Source: Pseudomonadota bacterium
GTDB taxonomy: Bacteria > Pseudomonadota > Alphaproteobacteria > Rhizobiales > Xanthobacteraceae
Direction of reading: 5' to 3'
Assembly: GCA_023434095.1 (NCBI GenBank)
Contig: JAEYTJ010000053.1
Coordinates: forward strand, 1 to 6,408
DNA: 6,408 nucleotides
Made by a program: the position numbers and the translations under genes. The notes below the pieces were generated by a model. That model did no database searches. It was given only the letters and a program-made list of their open reading frames with translations, and was not told where the DNA came from. Shown piece after piece: positions 1-5,563 of this stretch. Position 1 is the first letter of the stretch. Every line of letters starts with the position of its first letter.

Positions 1-410
1 GCCAGCTGGATGCCAGCCTGCTGCTGCTGGCCGAACTCGGCTTCGTGCGTCCGGACGATCCGCGCTATGTCGCGACGGTGGAGACCATCGGCCGCGAGCT
101 GAAGCGCAACGGCTACCTCATGCGCTATGCCGGCGAGGACGATTTCGGCCTGCCGGAAACCTCCTTCACCATCTGCTCGTTCTGGTACGCCGGCGCGCTC
201 GACCTGATCGGGCGCCGCGACGAGGCGCGCGAGATGTTCACCAGCCTGCTCGCCCGGCGCAACCCGGCCGGGCTTCTGTCGGAAGACATCGACAACCAGA
301 CCCTGGAGCTGTGGGGCAACATCCCGCAGACCTATTCCATGGTCGGCCTGATCGACACGGCCATGCGTTTGTCGAAGACATGGGAGGAAGCCTTTTGGCG
401 CGGCTCGTAA
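1..410 (+). CDS. Glycoside hydrolase family 15 protein, C-terminal part (5' end outside window)
   Basis: The open frame enters from the left edge (first full codon at 3) and ends at TAA 408-410, giving 135 visible residues. They match the end of the bacterial GH15 (alpha/alpha)6 barrel: PETSFTICSFWYAGAL at about residues 51-66, a DEAREMF helix at 73-79, LLSEDID at 91-97, and GNIPQTYSMVGLI at 105-117. In GH15 glucoamylases and trehalases the Glu of the LLSE-type motif (residue 94 here) lies where the catalytic general base is expected; this is family knowledge, not proven here. GH15 enzymes release glucose from alpha-glucans, and some members hydrolyse trehalose. The stop lies inside the downstream otsA gene (16-base overlap), so the two are very likely one translationally coupled operon for trehalose or glucan metabolism. 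The exact substrate cannot be read from this fragment. An internal GTG at 45 is not the start, because homologous sequence continues upstream of it. Confidence 0.9.
   Translation, partial: QLDASLLLLAELGFVRPDDPRYVATVETIGRELKRNGYLMRYAGEDDFGLPETSFTICSFWYAGALDLIGRRDEAREMFTSLLARRNPAGLLSEDIDNQTLELWGNIPQTYSMVGLIDTAMRLSKTWEEAFWRGS
383..387 (+). promoter_or_regulatory. Ribosome binding site deciding the otsA TTG start
   Basis: GGAGG lies 7 bases upstream of TTG 395 and inside the last codons of the GH15 gene. The alternative ATG at 380 has no comparable purine-rich site before it and would itself overlap this motif. This supports the TTG start and coupling to translation of the upstream gene. Confidence 0.75.
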
Positions 411-1816
411 TCGTCTCGAACCGGGTGGCGTCTCCCAAGGAGCGCGCCGCCAAGGCGGGCGGATTGGCGGTGGCGCTGCGCGAGGCGCTCAGCCAGCGCG
501 GCGGGCTCTGGTTCGGCTGGAGCGGGGAGACCGAGGTCAACCCGCCGGACAAGCCCAAGCTGTTCCGCTCCGGCCGCGTCAGCTATGCGTTGCTCAATCT
601 CGATCCCGACGACCAGCGCGCTCACTACGCCGGCTATGCAAACGGCACCCTGTGGCCGCTCTGCCATTACCGGCTCGGGCTTCTCTCCTTCCGCAAGGCG
701 GACTGGGAAGGCTACCGGCGGGTGAACGCGCATTTCGCCCGCGCGCTGATGCCCCTGCTGAAGCCCGACGACATCGTCTGGGTGCATGACTACCATTTCA
801 TCCCGCTCGCGGCGGAGCTGCGCAAGCTCGGTTTCGAGGGGCGGATCGGCTATTTCCACCACATTCCGTGGCCGACGCCGGAGGTCTATCTCAGCCTGCC
901 CTCGCACGCCGCGCTGGTGGACGACCTTTCGCGCTACGATCTCGTCGGCCTGCAGACCGAGAACGACGTGCGCGCGCTGCTGACCTACATCTCCTCCGAG
1001 ATCCGCGGCTGGATCGCGCCCGGCGGCACGGTGGGGCTGAAGGACCGGCGCTTCCGCGTCGCCGCCTACCCCATCGGCATCGACGCCGAGGCCTTCGTCA
1101 CCGACGCCCGGAAGTCCGTCGGCAGCGAGGAGGAACGGCGGCTGAACGAGAGTCTCGCCGGGCGGGCGCTCGCCGTGGGCGTCGACCGGCTCGACTATTC
1201 CAAGGGCCTGCCCGGCAAGTTTGCGGCCTTTGGCGAATTGCTGCGCAGCTACCCCGAGCACCGCTCCAAGGTGACGATGATGCAGGTCGCCCCGCTCTCG
1301 CGCAGCGAGGTCGCCGAATATCAGGCGCTGCGCCGCGAGCTTGAGGAGCTGGGCGGCGCCATCAATGGCGAATTCGCCGAATTCGACTGGGTGCCGCTGC
1401 GCTACCTCAACCGCCCCTTCCAGCGCGCGACGCTCGCCGCCATCTACCGGCGCGCCCGCATCGGGCTGGTAACACCGCTGCGCGACGGCATGAACCTCGT
1501 CGCCAAGGAATACATCGCCGCACAGGACCCGGAAGACCCAGGGGTGCTGGTTCTCTCGCGCTTTGCCGGCGCGGCGGACGAACTCAAGGGCTCGCTGCTG
1601 GTCAACCCCTACGACATCGAGGGCATGGCAGCGGCGATGGACCGGGCGCTGAACATGCCGCTCGACGAGCGGCGGGAGCGCTGGCGCACCAATATGGACA
1701 AGGTGGAGACCAACACCATCCACCATTGGTGCCAGCGCTTCATCGACGAATTGACCAATGTCACAGACCAGTTCGGCCCCGCGGGCGAGACATGGGGTCA
1801 CGCCCGGCCGCAGTGA
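395..1816 (+). CDS. otsA: Alpha,alpha-trehalose-phosphate synthase (UDP-forming), GT20
   Basis: This cytoplasmic enzyme transfers glucose from UDP-glucose to glucose 6-phosphate, making trehalose 6-phosphate, the first step of OtsA/OtsB trehalose synthesis. From a TTG start the protein has 473 residues, essentially the length of E. coli OtsA, and begins MARLVIVSNRV, aligning with the E. coli start MSRLVVVSNRI. Recognisable GT20 elements are the N-terminal SNR and GGL loop (8-24), LWFGWSGE (38-45), YANGTLWP (81-88), VHDYH (130-134), FHHIPWP (154-160), GVDRLDYSKGL (262-272, with the Arg and Lys expected to contact UDP-glucose) and RDGMNLVAKEY (363-373, with Asp364 and Glu372). All key motifs are intact. 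The TTG start is chosen because GGAGG at 383-387 sits 7 bases before it and the N-terminus fits the family; an in-frame ATG at 380 would add five atypical residues. The start lies inside the GH15 gene. Confidence 0.97.
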   Translation: MARLVIVSNRVASPKERAAKAGGLAVALREALSQRGGLWFGWSGETEVNPPDKPKLFRSGRVSYALLNLDPDDQRAHYAGYANGTLWPLCHYRLGLLSFRKADWEGYRRVNAHFARALMPLLKPDDIVWVHDYHFIPLAAELRKLGFEGRIGYFHHIPWPTPEVYLSLPSHAALVDDLSRYDLVGLQTENDVRALLTYISSEIRGWIAPGGTVGLKDRRFRVAAYPIGIDAEAFVTDARKSVGSEEERRLNESLAGRALAVGVDRLDYSKGLPGKFAAFGELLRSYPEHRSKVTMMQVAPLSRSEVAEYQALRRELEELGGAINGEFAEFDWVPLRYLNRPFQRATLAAIYRRARIGLVTPLRDGMNLVAKEYIAAQDPEDPGVLVLSRFAGAADELKGSLLVNPYDIEGMAAAMDRALNMPLDERRERWRTNMDKVETNTIHHWCQRFIDELTNVTDQFGPAGETWGHARPQ

Positions 1817-1856
1817 CCGGCAGGCCTCCCACCCCATCGGCGCGCCGACCTGCCGG
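1817..1856. terminator. Possible bidirectional terminator between convergent otsA and epimerase genes
   Basis: An 8-base perfect inverted repeat, CCGGCAGG (1817-1824) and CCTGCCGG (1849-1856), starts directly after the otsA stop. Its loop contains a second perfect palindrome, TCGGCGCGCCGA (1837-1848). The location between two convergent stops suits a transcription end. No T-run follows on either strand, so intrinsic termination is not proven. The rest of the gap up to 1888 shows nothing notable. Confidence 0.4.
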
Positions 1857-1888
1857 GACGACGCTGGATCGCCGCTGGCGCGCTGCTA

Positions 1889-2803
1889 CTAAACTTCCGT
1901 GGCATGCGGGCCGATCAGGCGCCCGACATCGGGAAGCCAGCGTATCGCCATGGCGAAGCTCTTGGTGGCGCCGGGGGCGATGAGCGACAGACCGGGTTTC
2001 TCCATGAACTCGCTCGGCCCACCCTCCGGCGAGGCATAGCCGGCCCAGGGTTCGATACACAGGAACGGCGCGCCGGGCTTCGACCAGAGGCCGAGATGCG
2101 GCATGTCGGGGAAGGCCACTTCCAGCCCCGGCTCGCCCGGCACGCCGAAGCGCACATGGTGCGAGCGTAGATCGAGGAAGATCAGCGCGTCGCGCTCGAA
2201 CAAGGCGTCGGCCGGCTCCAGGATCGCGTCCACCGCCGGGTTGGGTTCGGTGGCCGAGGAGAGCAGCCCGCCCACCGGACGGTGGATCGCTTCCGCTTCC
2301 GCCTTCTCGAACACCAGCCGGTGGTCGGCGCGCGTGCCGCCATAGGGCAGCGGCCAGCGGAAGGCGGGGTGGAAGCCGACGCTCGCCGGCAGCACGCCCG
2401 TGCCGGTATTGGCGACCTCGACCGTGAGGCTCAGCGTCGCCTCTTCCAGCCGGTAGGTGACGGTCAGCGAGAACGGGAAGGGATACTGTTTCAGCGTCTC
2501 GTCGTCCGCGTGCAGCGCCAGACGCACCTTGCACTCCGTCGCCTCTTCCAGCGTGAAGGCGCGGCGGCGCGCGAAGCCGTGTTGTGCCATGGGGTAGACC
2601 TTGCCGTCATGGACAAGCTGGTCGTTGGGCAGGCGCCCGACGATGGGAAAGAGCAGCGGGGCACGTCCCGTCCAGAACGCCGGGTCGCCGTTCCACAGCA
2701 GGTCATGCCCATGCCGGTCCCTCAAGGCCACCATCTCCGCGCCCTGGGGCGAGATATCGACCTCAAGGAATTCCGACTTCAGCCGCACCACGCTCTCGCT
2801 CAT
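1889..2803 (-). CDS. Aldose 1-epimerase family protein (LacX/GalM-like)
   Basis: Predicted cytoplasmic sugar mutarotase of the aldose epimerase superfamily, which interconverts alpha and beta anomers of a hexose or related sugar. The 304-residue length is normal for the LacX-like branch. Superfamily marks are LFPIVGRL (51-58), HGFAR (75-79), GFHPAF (143-148) and CIEPWAGYAS (249-258), with His75, His145 and Glu251 at the places of the usual catalytic pair and general base. A closing APGATKSFAMAIRW segment is typical of the beta-sandwich end. The ATG at 2803 is chosen because it has a purine-rich GGGGA about 6 bases upstream and gives a normal N-terminus (MSESVVRLKSEFLEV). An in-frame start at 2860 would add 19 residues that fit the family less well and would use up most of the divergent promoter region. 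The gene converges with otsA and diverges from the MFS gene. The substrate is not determinable from sequence alone; a sugar-phosphate form is also possible. Confidence 0.9.
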   Translation of the reverse strand: MSESVVRLKSEFLEVDISPQGAEMVALRDRHGHDLLWNGDPAFWTGRAPLLFPIVGRLPNDQLVHDGKVYPMAQHGFARRRAFTLEEATECKVRLALHADDETLKQYPFPFSLTVTYRLEEATLSLTVEVANTGTGVLPASVGFHPAFRWPLPYGGTRADHRLVFEKAEAEAIHRPVGGLLSSATEPNPAVDAILEPADALFERDALIFLDLRSHHVRFGVPGEPGLEVAFPDMPHLGLWSKPGAPFLCIEPWAGYASPEGGPSEFMEKPGLSLIAPGATKSFAMAIRWLPDVGRLIGPHATEV

Positions 2804-2840
2804 ACCAATCCCCGTCTCGACTTCGCCAAAGATCAGGTCT

Positions 2841-2895
2841 AACCGGACCTTGCGGAACAAGGATTCCGCGCGCCCGCCACCCTCATCGTCCGGTT
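2841..2895. repeat. Nested inverted repeats in the divergent intergenic region
   Basis: The 98 bases between the epimerase ATG (2803) and the MFS ATG (2902) contain an outer 8-base perfect inverted repeat, AACCGGAC (2841-2848) and GTCCGGTT (2888-2895). Inside it is a 6-base one, GCGGAA (2852-2857) and TTCCGC (2864-2869). The outer arm ends 6 bases before the MFS start codon. These could be operator half-sites for a regulator of both genes, or a leader hairpin before the MFS gene. No convincing -35/-10 pair was found on either strand. Confidence 0.4.
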
Positions 2896-2901
2896 CCCAT
2901 C

Positions 2902-4275
2902 ATGGCCCAGACTCTCGGCCCTGTCGCCGCGCTCCTGCTCGGCGTGTTCTTTCTGGTAACCGGAAGCGGCCTGCAGAACACCCTGCTGCCGCTGCGCGGC
3001 GCCTTCGAGGGCTTCAGCGCCATCAATCTCGGCATATTGGGGTCGAGCTACTATCTCGGCTTCGTGGTCGGCTGCCTGGCCGTGCCGCATCTGGTGCGCC
3101 GCACCGGCCACATCCGCGCCTTCGCCGCCCTCACCTCGGGCGTGGTGGCGGCGATGATGGCACATCCCTTGTTCATCGAGCCCTTCACCTGGTTCGCGCT
3201 GCGCACCATCACCGGCTTCTGCTTCGCCGGCCTCTATCTGGTGATCGAGAGCTGGCTCAACGACCGCGCCACCAACCAGACCCGCGGCTTCGTCATGAGC
3301 GCCTATGTCATCGTCGACTATGCCGCGCTGACCGCCGGCCAGATGATGATCACCCTCTACCCGGTGCGGGCCTTCGACCTGTTCGCCATCGCCGCCATCC
3401 TGTTTTCGCTGGCGGTGCTGCCAGTGGCCATCGGTTCCAGTACCCAGCCGGCGCCGATCGAGACGGCGCGCATCCGCCTGCCGCGCCTGTTCAAGGCGGC
3501 GCCGGTGGCGATGGTCGGCTGCTTCGCCATCGGCCTGACAAACGGCTCGCTGTGGTCGCTGGGACCGATCTTCGGCATCGGGCGCGGGCTCACCTCGGAC
3601 GGCGCCGCGACCTTCATGAGCGCCGTGGTGGTGGCCGGCGCGCTGGCGCAGTGGCCGGTGGGCTATCTCTCCGACCGCATGGACCGCCGGCGCATTCTCG
3701 CCGCGCTGCTGGTGGGAGCATTGCTGGCGGGGCTGGCGCTGGGTGCGCTGCCCTTCGATCTGATCGGCCTGTGCCTCCTCGGCATGGTCTACGGCGCTCT
3801 CTCCCTGCCGGCCTATTCGCTGGCGGCCGCCCACGCCTATGACCGTACCGCGCCTTCCGAGGCGGTGGAGACAGCGGCCGGGCTGCTGTTGCTCTACGGC
3901 GTCGGCTCGGTGGTCGGGCCGGCGCTGGCTTCGCTCGGCATGCAGCATTACGGGCCGGGCGCGCTGTTCTTCTTCACCGCCGGCTCCTACGCGCTGCTGC
4001 TGCTGTTCGTGCTCTGGCGCATCCTGCTGAGGGAAAGGGGCCGGCAGATCGACACGAAGAGCGAGCCCATCGCCTCGGCGGCGACCGGCACCGTGCCCCG
4101 GCCGGAAAAAAGTCGCCCGGAATCCCCCCTCACCGGCCTGCGCCGCTGGCGCCGCGCCCGTTCGCCCGCGAATCCGCCGGCCGCCAAACCCGTGCCGCCA
4201 GCCCCGGCACCAGAAGCGCCGAACGCCGACGACACCTTCCCCACCGCGCAGGACGGGCGTTCCGACGACGCCTGA
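2902..4275 (+). CDS. MFS transporter, YcaD-like, with long C-terminal tail
   Basis: Inner-membrane secondary transporter of the major facilitator superfamily, 457 residues. Residues 1-375 show about 12 hydrophobic spans and resemble E. coli YcaD: QNTLLPLRG near 25-33, a GSSYYLGFVVG span near 48-58, RTITGFCFAGLYLVIESWL (101-119) and QWPVGYLSDRMDRRRI (250-265). That last segment contains the classical MFS motif A (G-x-L-S-D-R-x-x-R-R) in the loop between the halves of the C-terminal domain; a weaker copy, VPHLVRRTGHIR, is in loop 2-3. The substrate is unknown. After the last span comes an approximately 80-residue tail (about 376-457) rich in Pro, Ala and Arg, absent from E. coli YcaD and probably disordered and cytoplasmic. 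ATG 2902 is chosen because the first membrane span begins right after it. No good Shine-Dalgarno motif precedes it, so a leaderless or structured leader mRNA is possible. The gene is transcribed divergently from the epimerase. Confidence 0.92.
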   Translation: MAQTLGPVAALLLGVFFLVTGSGLQNTLLPLRGAFEGFSAINLGILGSSYYLGFVVGCLAVPHLVRRTGHIRAFAALTSGVVAAMMAHPLFIEPFTWFALRTITGFCFAGLYLVIESWLNDRATNQTRGFVMSAYVIVDYAALTAGQMMITLYPVRAFDLFAIAAILFSLAVLPVAIGSSTQPAPIETARIRLPRLFKAAPVAMVGCFAIGLTNGSLWSLGPIFGIGRGLTSDGAATFMSAVVVAGALAQWPVGYLSDRMDRRRILAALLVGALLAGLALGALPFDLIGLCLLGMVYGALSLPAYSLAAAHAYDRTAPSEAVETAAGLLLLYGVGSVVGPALASLGMQHYGPGALFFFTAGSYALLLLFVLWRILLRERGRQIDTKSEPIASAATGTVPRPEKSRPESPLTGLRRWRRARSPANPPAAKPVPPAPAPEAPNADDTFPTAQDGRSDDA

Positions 4276-4282
4276 CCGCGCG

Positions 4283-4307
4283 GGAACAAGGGTGCCGCCC
4301 GTGCGTT
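4283..4307 (+). promoter_or_regulatory. EcfG-type general stress promoter upstream of the DUF1328 gene
   Basis: GGAAC at 4283-4287 and CGTT at 4304-4307 are separated by 16 bases. This matches the published alphaproteobacterial EcfG (PhyR/NepR-controlled general stress) consensus GGAAC-N16/17-CGTT at every position. It begins 8 bases after the MFS stop, and predicted transcription would start near 4313-4316, leaving a leader of roughly 35 bases before ATG 4350. Transcription by EcfG is inferred from the motif match. Confidence 0.75.
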
Positions 4308-4349
4308 GATACCGCGCCCCGCCACCCCGCCGTCACGGGAAACGTCCGC

Positions 4350-4529
4350 ATGATCAAATATGCCGTGATCTTTCTGGTGATCTCGATGATCGCCGGCGCC
4401 ATCGGCATGACCGGCGTGTCGCAGCTCGCACGCAAGATTTCGCTGGTGCTGTTCGGCTTGTTTTTCCTCGGCTTCTTGCTGTTGATCGGATTCGCCGTGC
4501 TGGTCGATCACGCCGTCTCGACGCCGTGA
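4350..4529 (+). CDS. DUF1328 / UPF0391 (YtjA-like) small membrane protein
   Basis: A 59-residue protein with two hydrophobic spans, about residues 4-22 and 31-53, joined by a short polar turn (SQLARK). The opening MIKYAVIFLVISMIAGAIGMTG follows the DUF1328/YtjA pattern of an aromatic-hydrophobic start, a first span ending in A-G-A-[IL]-G and a second span, at the typical 50-60 residue length. The molecular function of this family is unknown; members are common in proteobacteria and are often linked to envelope or general stress expression. A modest Shine-Dalgarno-like GGGAAA (4337-4342) precedes ATG 4350. An EcfG-type promoter lies 43 bases upstream of the start, suggesting expression in stress or stationary phase independently of the MFS gene. 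A strong palindrome follows the stop immediately. Confidence 0.8.
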   Translation: MIKYAVIFLVISMIAGAIGMTGVSQLARKISLVLFGLFFLGFLLLIGFAVLVDHAVSTP

Positions 4530-4530
4530 C

Positions 4531-4550
4531 GCCCCGCCGGCCGGCGGGGC
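4531..4550. terminator. Perfect 20-base GC palindrome after the DUF1328 gene
   Basis: The 20 bases directly after the stop codon are their own reverse complement: arms GCCCCGCC and GGCGGGGC around a GGCC centre. In RNA this would fold into a very stable 8-bp stem with a 4-base loop. It is well placed to end the DUF1328 transcript or protect its 3' end. It is followed by ATTGACATAC, not a T-run, so classic intrinsic termination is uncertain. Confidence 0.5.
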
Positions 4551-4590
4551 ATTGACATACCGCAACGCGCCCGGCCGGGGCGGCCGCTAA

Positions 4591-4614
4591 CCTCCGGGGA
4601 AACACCCCAGGAGG
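4591..4614 (+). promoter_or_regulatory. Leader hairpin sequestering the ribosome binding site of the 43-residue gene
   Basis: CCTCC (4591-4595) pairs with the Shine-Dalgarno GGAGG (4610-4614), and GGGG (4596-4599) pairs with CCCC (4605-4608). This leaves a 5-base AAACA loop and one bulged A (4609). The 9-bp helix hides the whole ribosome binding site 5 bases before ATG 4620. Such a fold would lower translation unless it is opened. The pairing is visible in the sequence; a regulatory role is inference. Confidence 0.45.
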
Positions 4615-4619
4615 ATGAC

Positions 4620-4751
4620 ATGACGACCGAGACCCTCTTTTTCGTCGCCGCCACCGTGATCGCCTTCAGCGGTTTCGCCGCCACGCTTGCTTATGTGGAG
4701 GCCTCCACCCGGGCTGTGCGGCGCCAGAACCACCCCCTACCGGGCGAGTGA
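4620..4751 (+). CDS. Small single-span membrane protein, unknown function
   Basis: A 43-residue reading frame from ATG 4620 to TGA 4749-4751. It has a near-perfect Shine-Dalgarno AGGAGG (4609-4614) at good spacing. The product opens MTTETLFFVAATV, has one hydrophobic span at about residues 6-26, then a basic stretch RAVRRQ (31-36) and a short polar end HPLPGE. By the positive-inside rule the C-terminus would face the cytoplasm. I do not recognise a named family. The strong ribosome binding site, the length of the span and the clean position between two other genes argue that it is real. It lies 90 bases after DUF1328 and 70 bases before the cell wall hydrolase, so it may be part of an envelope-related cluster. 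An in-frame alternative start is not evident; the ATG at 4615 is in another frame. Confidence 0.65.
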   Translation: MTTETLFFVAATVIAFSGFAATLAYVEASTRAVRRQNHPLPGE

Positions 4752-4778
4752 GACCCGGGCGCTCGACAGCATAGATAA

Positions 4779-4813
4779 TCAATGGTTGTATTGCACAATA
4801 ATACAACCATTGA
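4779..4813. promoter_or_regulatory. Perfect 14-bp AT-rich inverted repeat upstream of the hydrolase gene (candidate operator)
   Basis: Left arm TCAATGGTTGTATT (4779-4792) and right arm AATACAACCATTGA (4800-4813) are exact reverse complements around a 7-base spacer GCACAAT. The element is strikingly AT-rich against the GC-rich surroundings. The right arm ends inside the GAGG (4812-4815) ribosome binding site, 8 bases before ATG 4822. A weak -35-like TCGACA (4763-4768) would put a -10 at about 4786-4791, within the left arm. It therefore fits an operator for a dimeric repressor, or alternatively an mRNA hairpin partly covering the ribosome binding site. The binding protein is unknown. Confidence 0.65.
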
Positions 4814-4821
4814 GGTGCAAC

Positions 4822-5532
4822 ATGTCGATCGAGAGCGTCAGGCGCGTGCAGGAAGCGTTGGCGGCCAAGGGATACGATCCCGGCGAGATCGACGGTGTGT
4901 GGGGCCGGCGTTCGATCGCGGCCCTGAGAAAATTCCAGGCCGCCACCGGCCTGGAAGTGGACGGCATTCCCGGACCACATTCCCGCGCGGCGCTGCTGGG
5001 CGCCGCAGCGCCCACGCCGGCGGCGAACGGTCCCGAGGGACTGGTCTGGTTCGAGGAGGCGCTCAACCTCGTCGGGACCAAGGAGCGGCCGGGCCCGGAC
5101 AGCAATGCGACCCTGCTCAAATGGGCCGAAAACCTCGACATCGACTACAAGAGCGACGACATCCCGTGGTGCGGCCTGTTCGTCGCGCACTGCATCGGCG
5201 CGACCCTGCCGGACGAGCCGCTGCCGGCCGGCCCGCTGCTCGCACGCAACTGGCGCCGCTTTGGCGACGAGACAACCCCGCGGCTGGGTGCCCTGCTGGT
5301 GTTCTGGCGGGGGAGCAAGGGTGGCACCCTCGGCCATGTGGGCTTCTATGGCGGCGAGGACGCCCAAGCCTATCACGTCATTGGCGGCAACCAGTCCGAC
5401 ATGGTGAACCGAACGCGGATCGGGAAGGACCGCCTCCTCGGCGCGCGCTGGCCGGCGACGGCGGCGAGCCTCGGCAGCTCGACGGTGGTGGCCGGCAGTG
5501 ACGGCACGGCGCTGAGCCACAACGAAGCGTGA
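4822..5532 (+). CDS. Peptidoglycan-binding plus TIGR02594/NlpC-P60-like cell wall hydrolase (endolysin-like)
   Basis: A 236-residue, two-domain protein. Residues 3-58 form a PG_binding_1 domain (VRRVQEALAAKGYDPGEIDG, then SIAALRKFQAATGLEVDGIPG), expected to bind peptidoglycan. After an Ala/Pro linker (about 60-72), residues 73-212 match the TIGR02594 type of NlpC/P60-like cysteine peptidase: IPWCGLFVAHC with probable nucleophile Cys117, a pre-core ARNWRRFG, LGALLVFWRG (155-164), GHVGFY with probable catalytic His172, and the signature VIGGNQSDMVN (187-197). The predicted activity is cutting peptide bonds in cell wall stem peptides. No signal peptide or membrane span is present, as in phage endolysins that rely on a holin, but no holin, spanin or phage gene is seen nearby. 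ATG 4822 is supported by GAGGTG at 4812-4817. The last 25 residues are low-complexity. Cellular alternatives are cell wall remodelling or a released lysin. It converges with the membrane protein gene at 5567. Confidence 0.88.
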   Translation: MSIESVRRVQEALAAKGYDPGEIDGVWGRRSIAALRKFQAATGLEVDGIPGPHSRAALLGAAAPTPAANGPEGLVWFEEALNLVGTKERPGPDSNATLLKWAENLDIDYKSDDIPWCGLFVAHCIGATLPDEPLPAGPLLARNWRRFGDETTPRLGALLVFWRGSKGGTLGHVGFYGGEDAQAYHVIGGNQSDMVNRTRIGKDRLLGARWPATAASLGSSTVVAGSDGTALSHNEA

Positions 5533-5551
5533 GCCTTCGCGCCATTTCCTT

Positions 5552-5563
5552 CAGGCCGGCCTG
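5552..5563. terminator. Short palindrome between convergent genes
   Basis: CAGGCCGGCCTG is a perfect 12-base palindrome in the 34-base gap between the hydrolase stop (5530-5532) and the opposing stop (5567-5569). A second small repeat, CGAAG (5523-5527) and CTTCG (5535-5539), overlaps the hydrolase stop. Position suggests a shared transcription end, but there is no T-run on either side, so support is modest. Confidence 0.3.

Noticed and set aside
332..1837. Long open frame on the minus strand opposite otsA
   Set aside because: It mirrors otsA nearly exactly, as expected from codon bias in GC-rich DNA. The translated product is Arg/Ala/Gly/His-rich without recognisable domains, while otsA matches its family throughout.
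2804..2860. Longer epimerase start at 2860
   Set aside because: The extra 19 residues fit the family less well, and ATG 2803 has its own purine-rich site. The extension would cover most of the divergent control region.
2854..2897. GGAAC at 2854-2858 (+) and at 2897-2893 (-) as EcfG promoters
   Set aside because: Neither is followed at 16-17 bases by CGTT or a close variant.
2839..3948. 369-codon open frame on the minus strand opposite the MFS gene
   Set aside because: The composition is a low-complexity His/Arg/Gly/Asp mixture with no domain, and the opposing strand encodes a clear 12-span transporter.
4552..4580. TTGACA at 4552-4557 as a -35 element for the 43-residue gene
   Set aside because: At 16-18 bases downstream the sequence is CCGGGG-like, with no acceptable -10 hexamer. 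TAACCT at 4588 is too far away.
4779..4813. The inverted repeat as a LexA box, CtrA site or DnaA box
   Set aside because: It lacks GTTC/GAAC or TTAA half-sites. The best DnaA-like stretch, TATTGCACA, differs from TTATCCACA at several positions.
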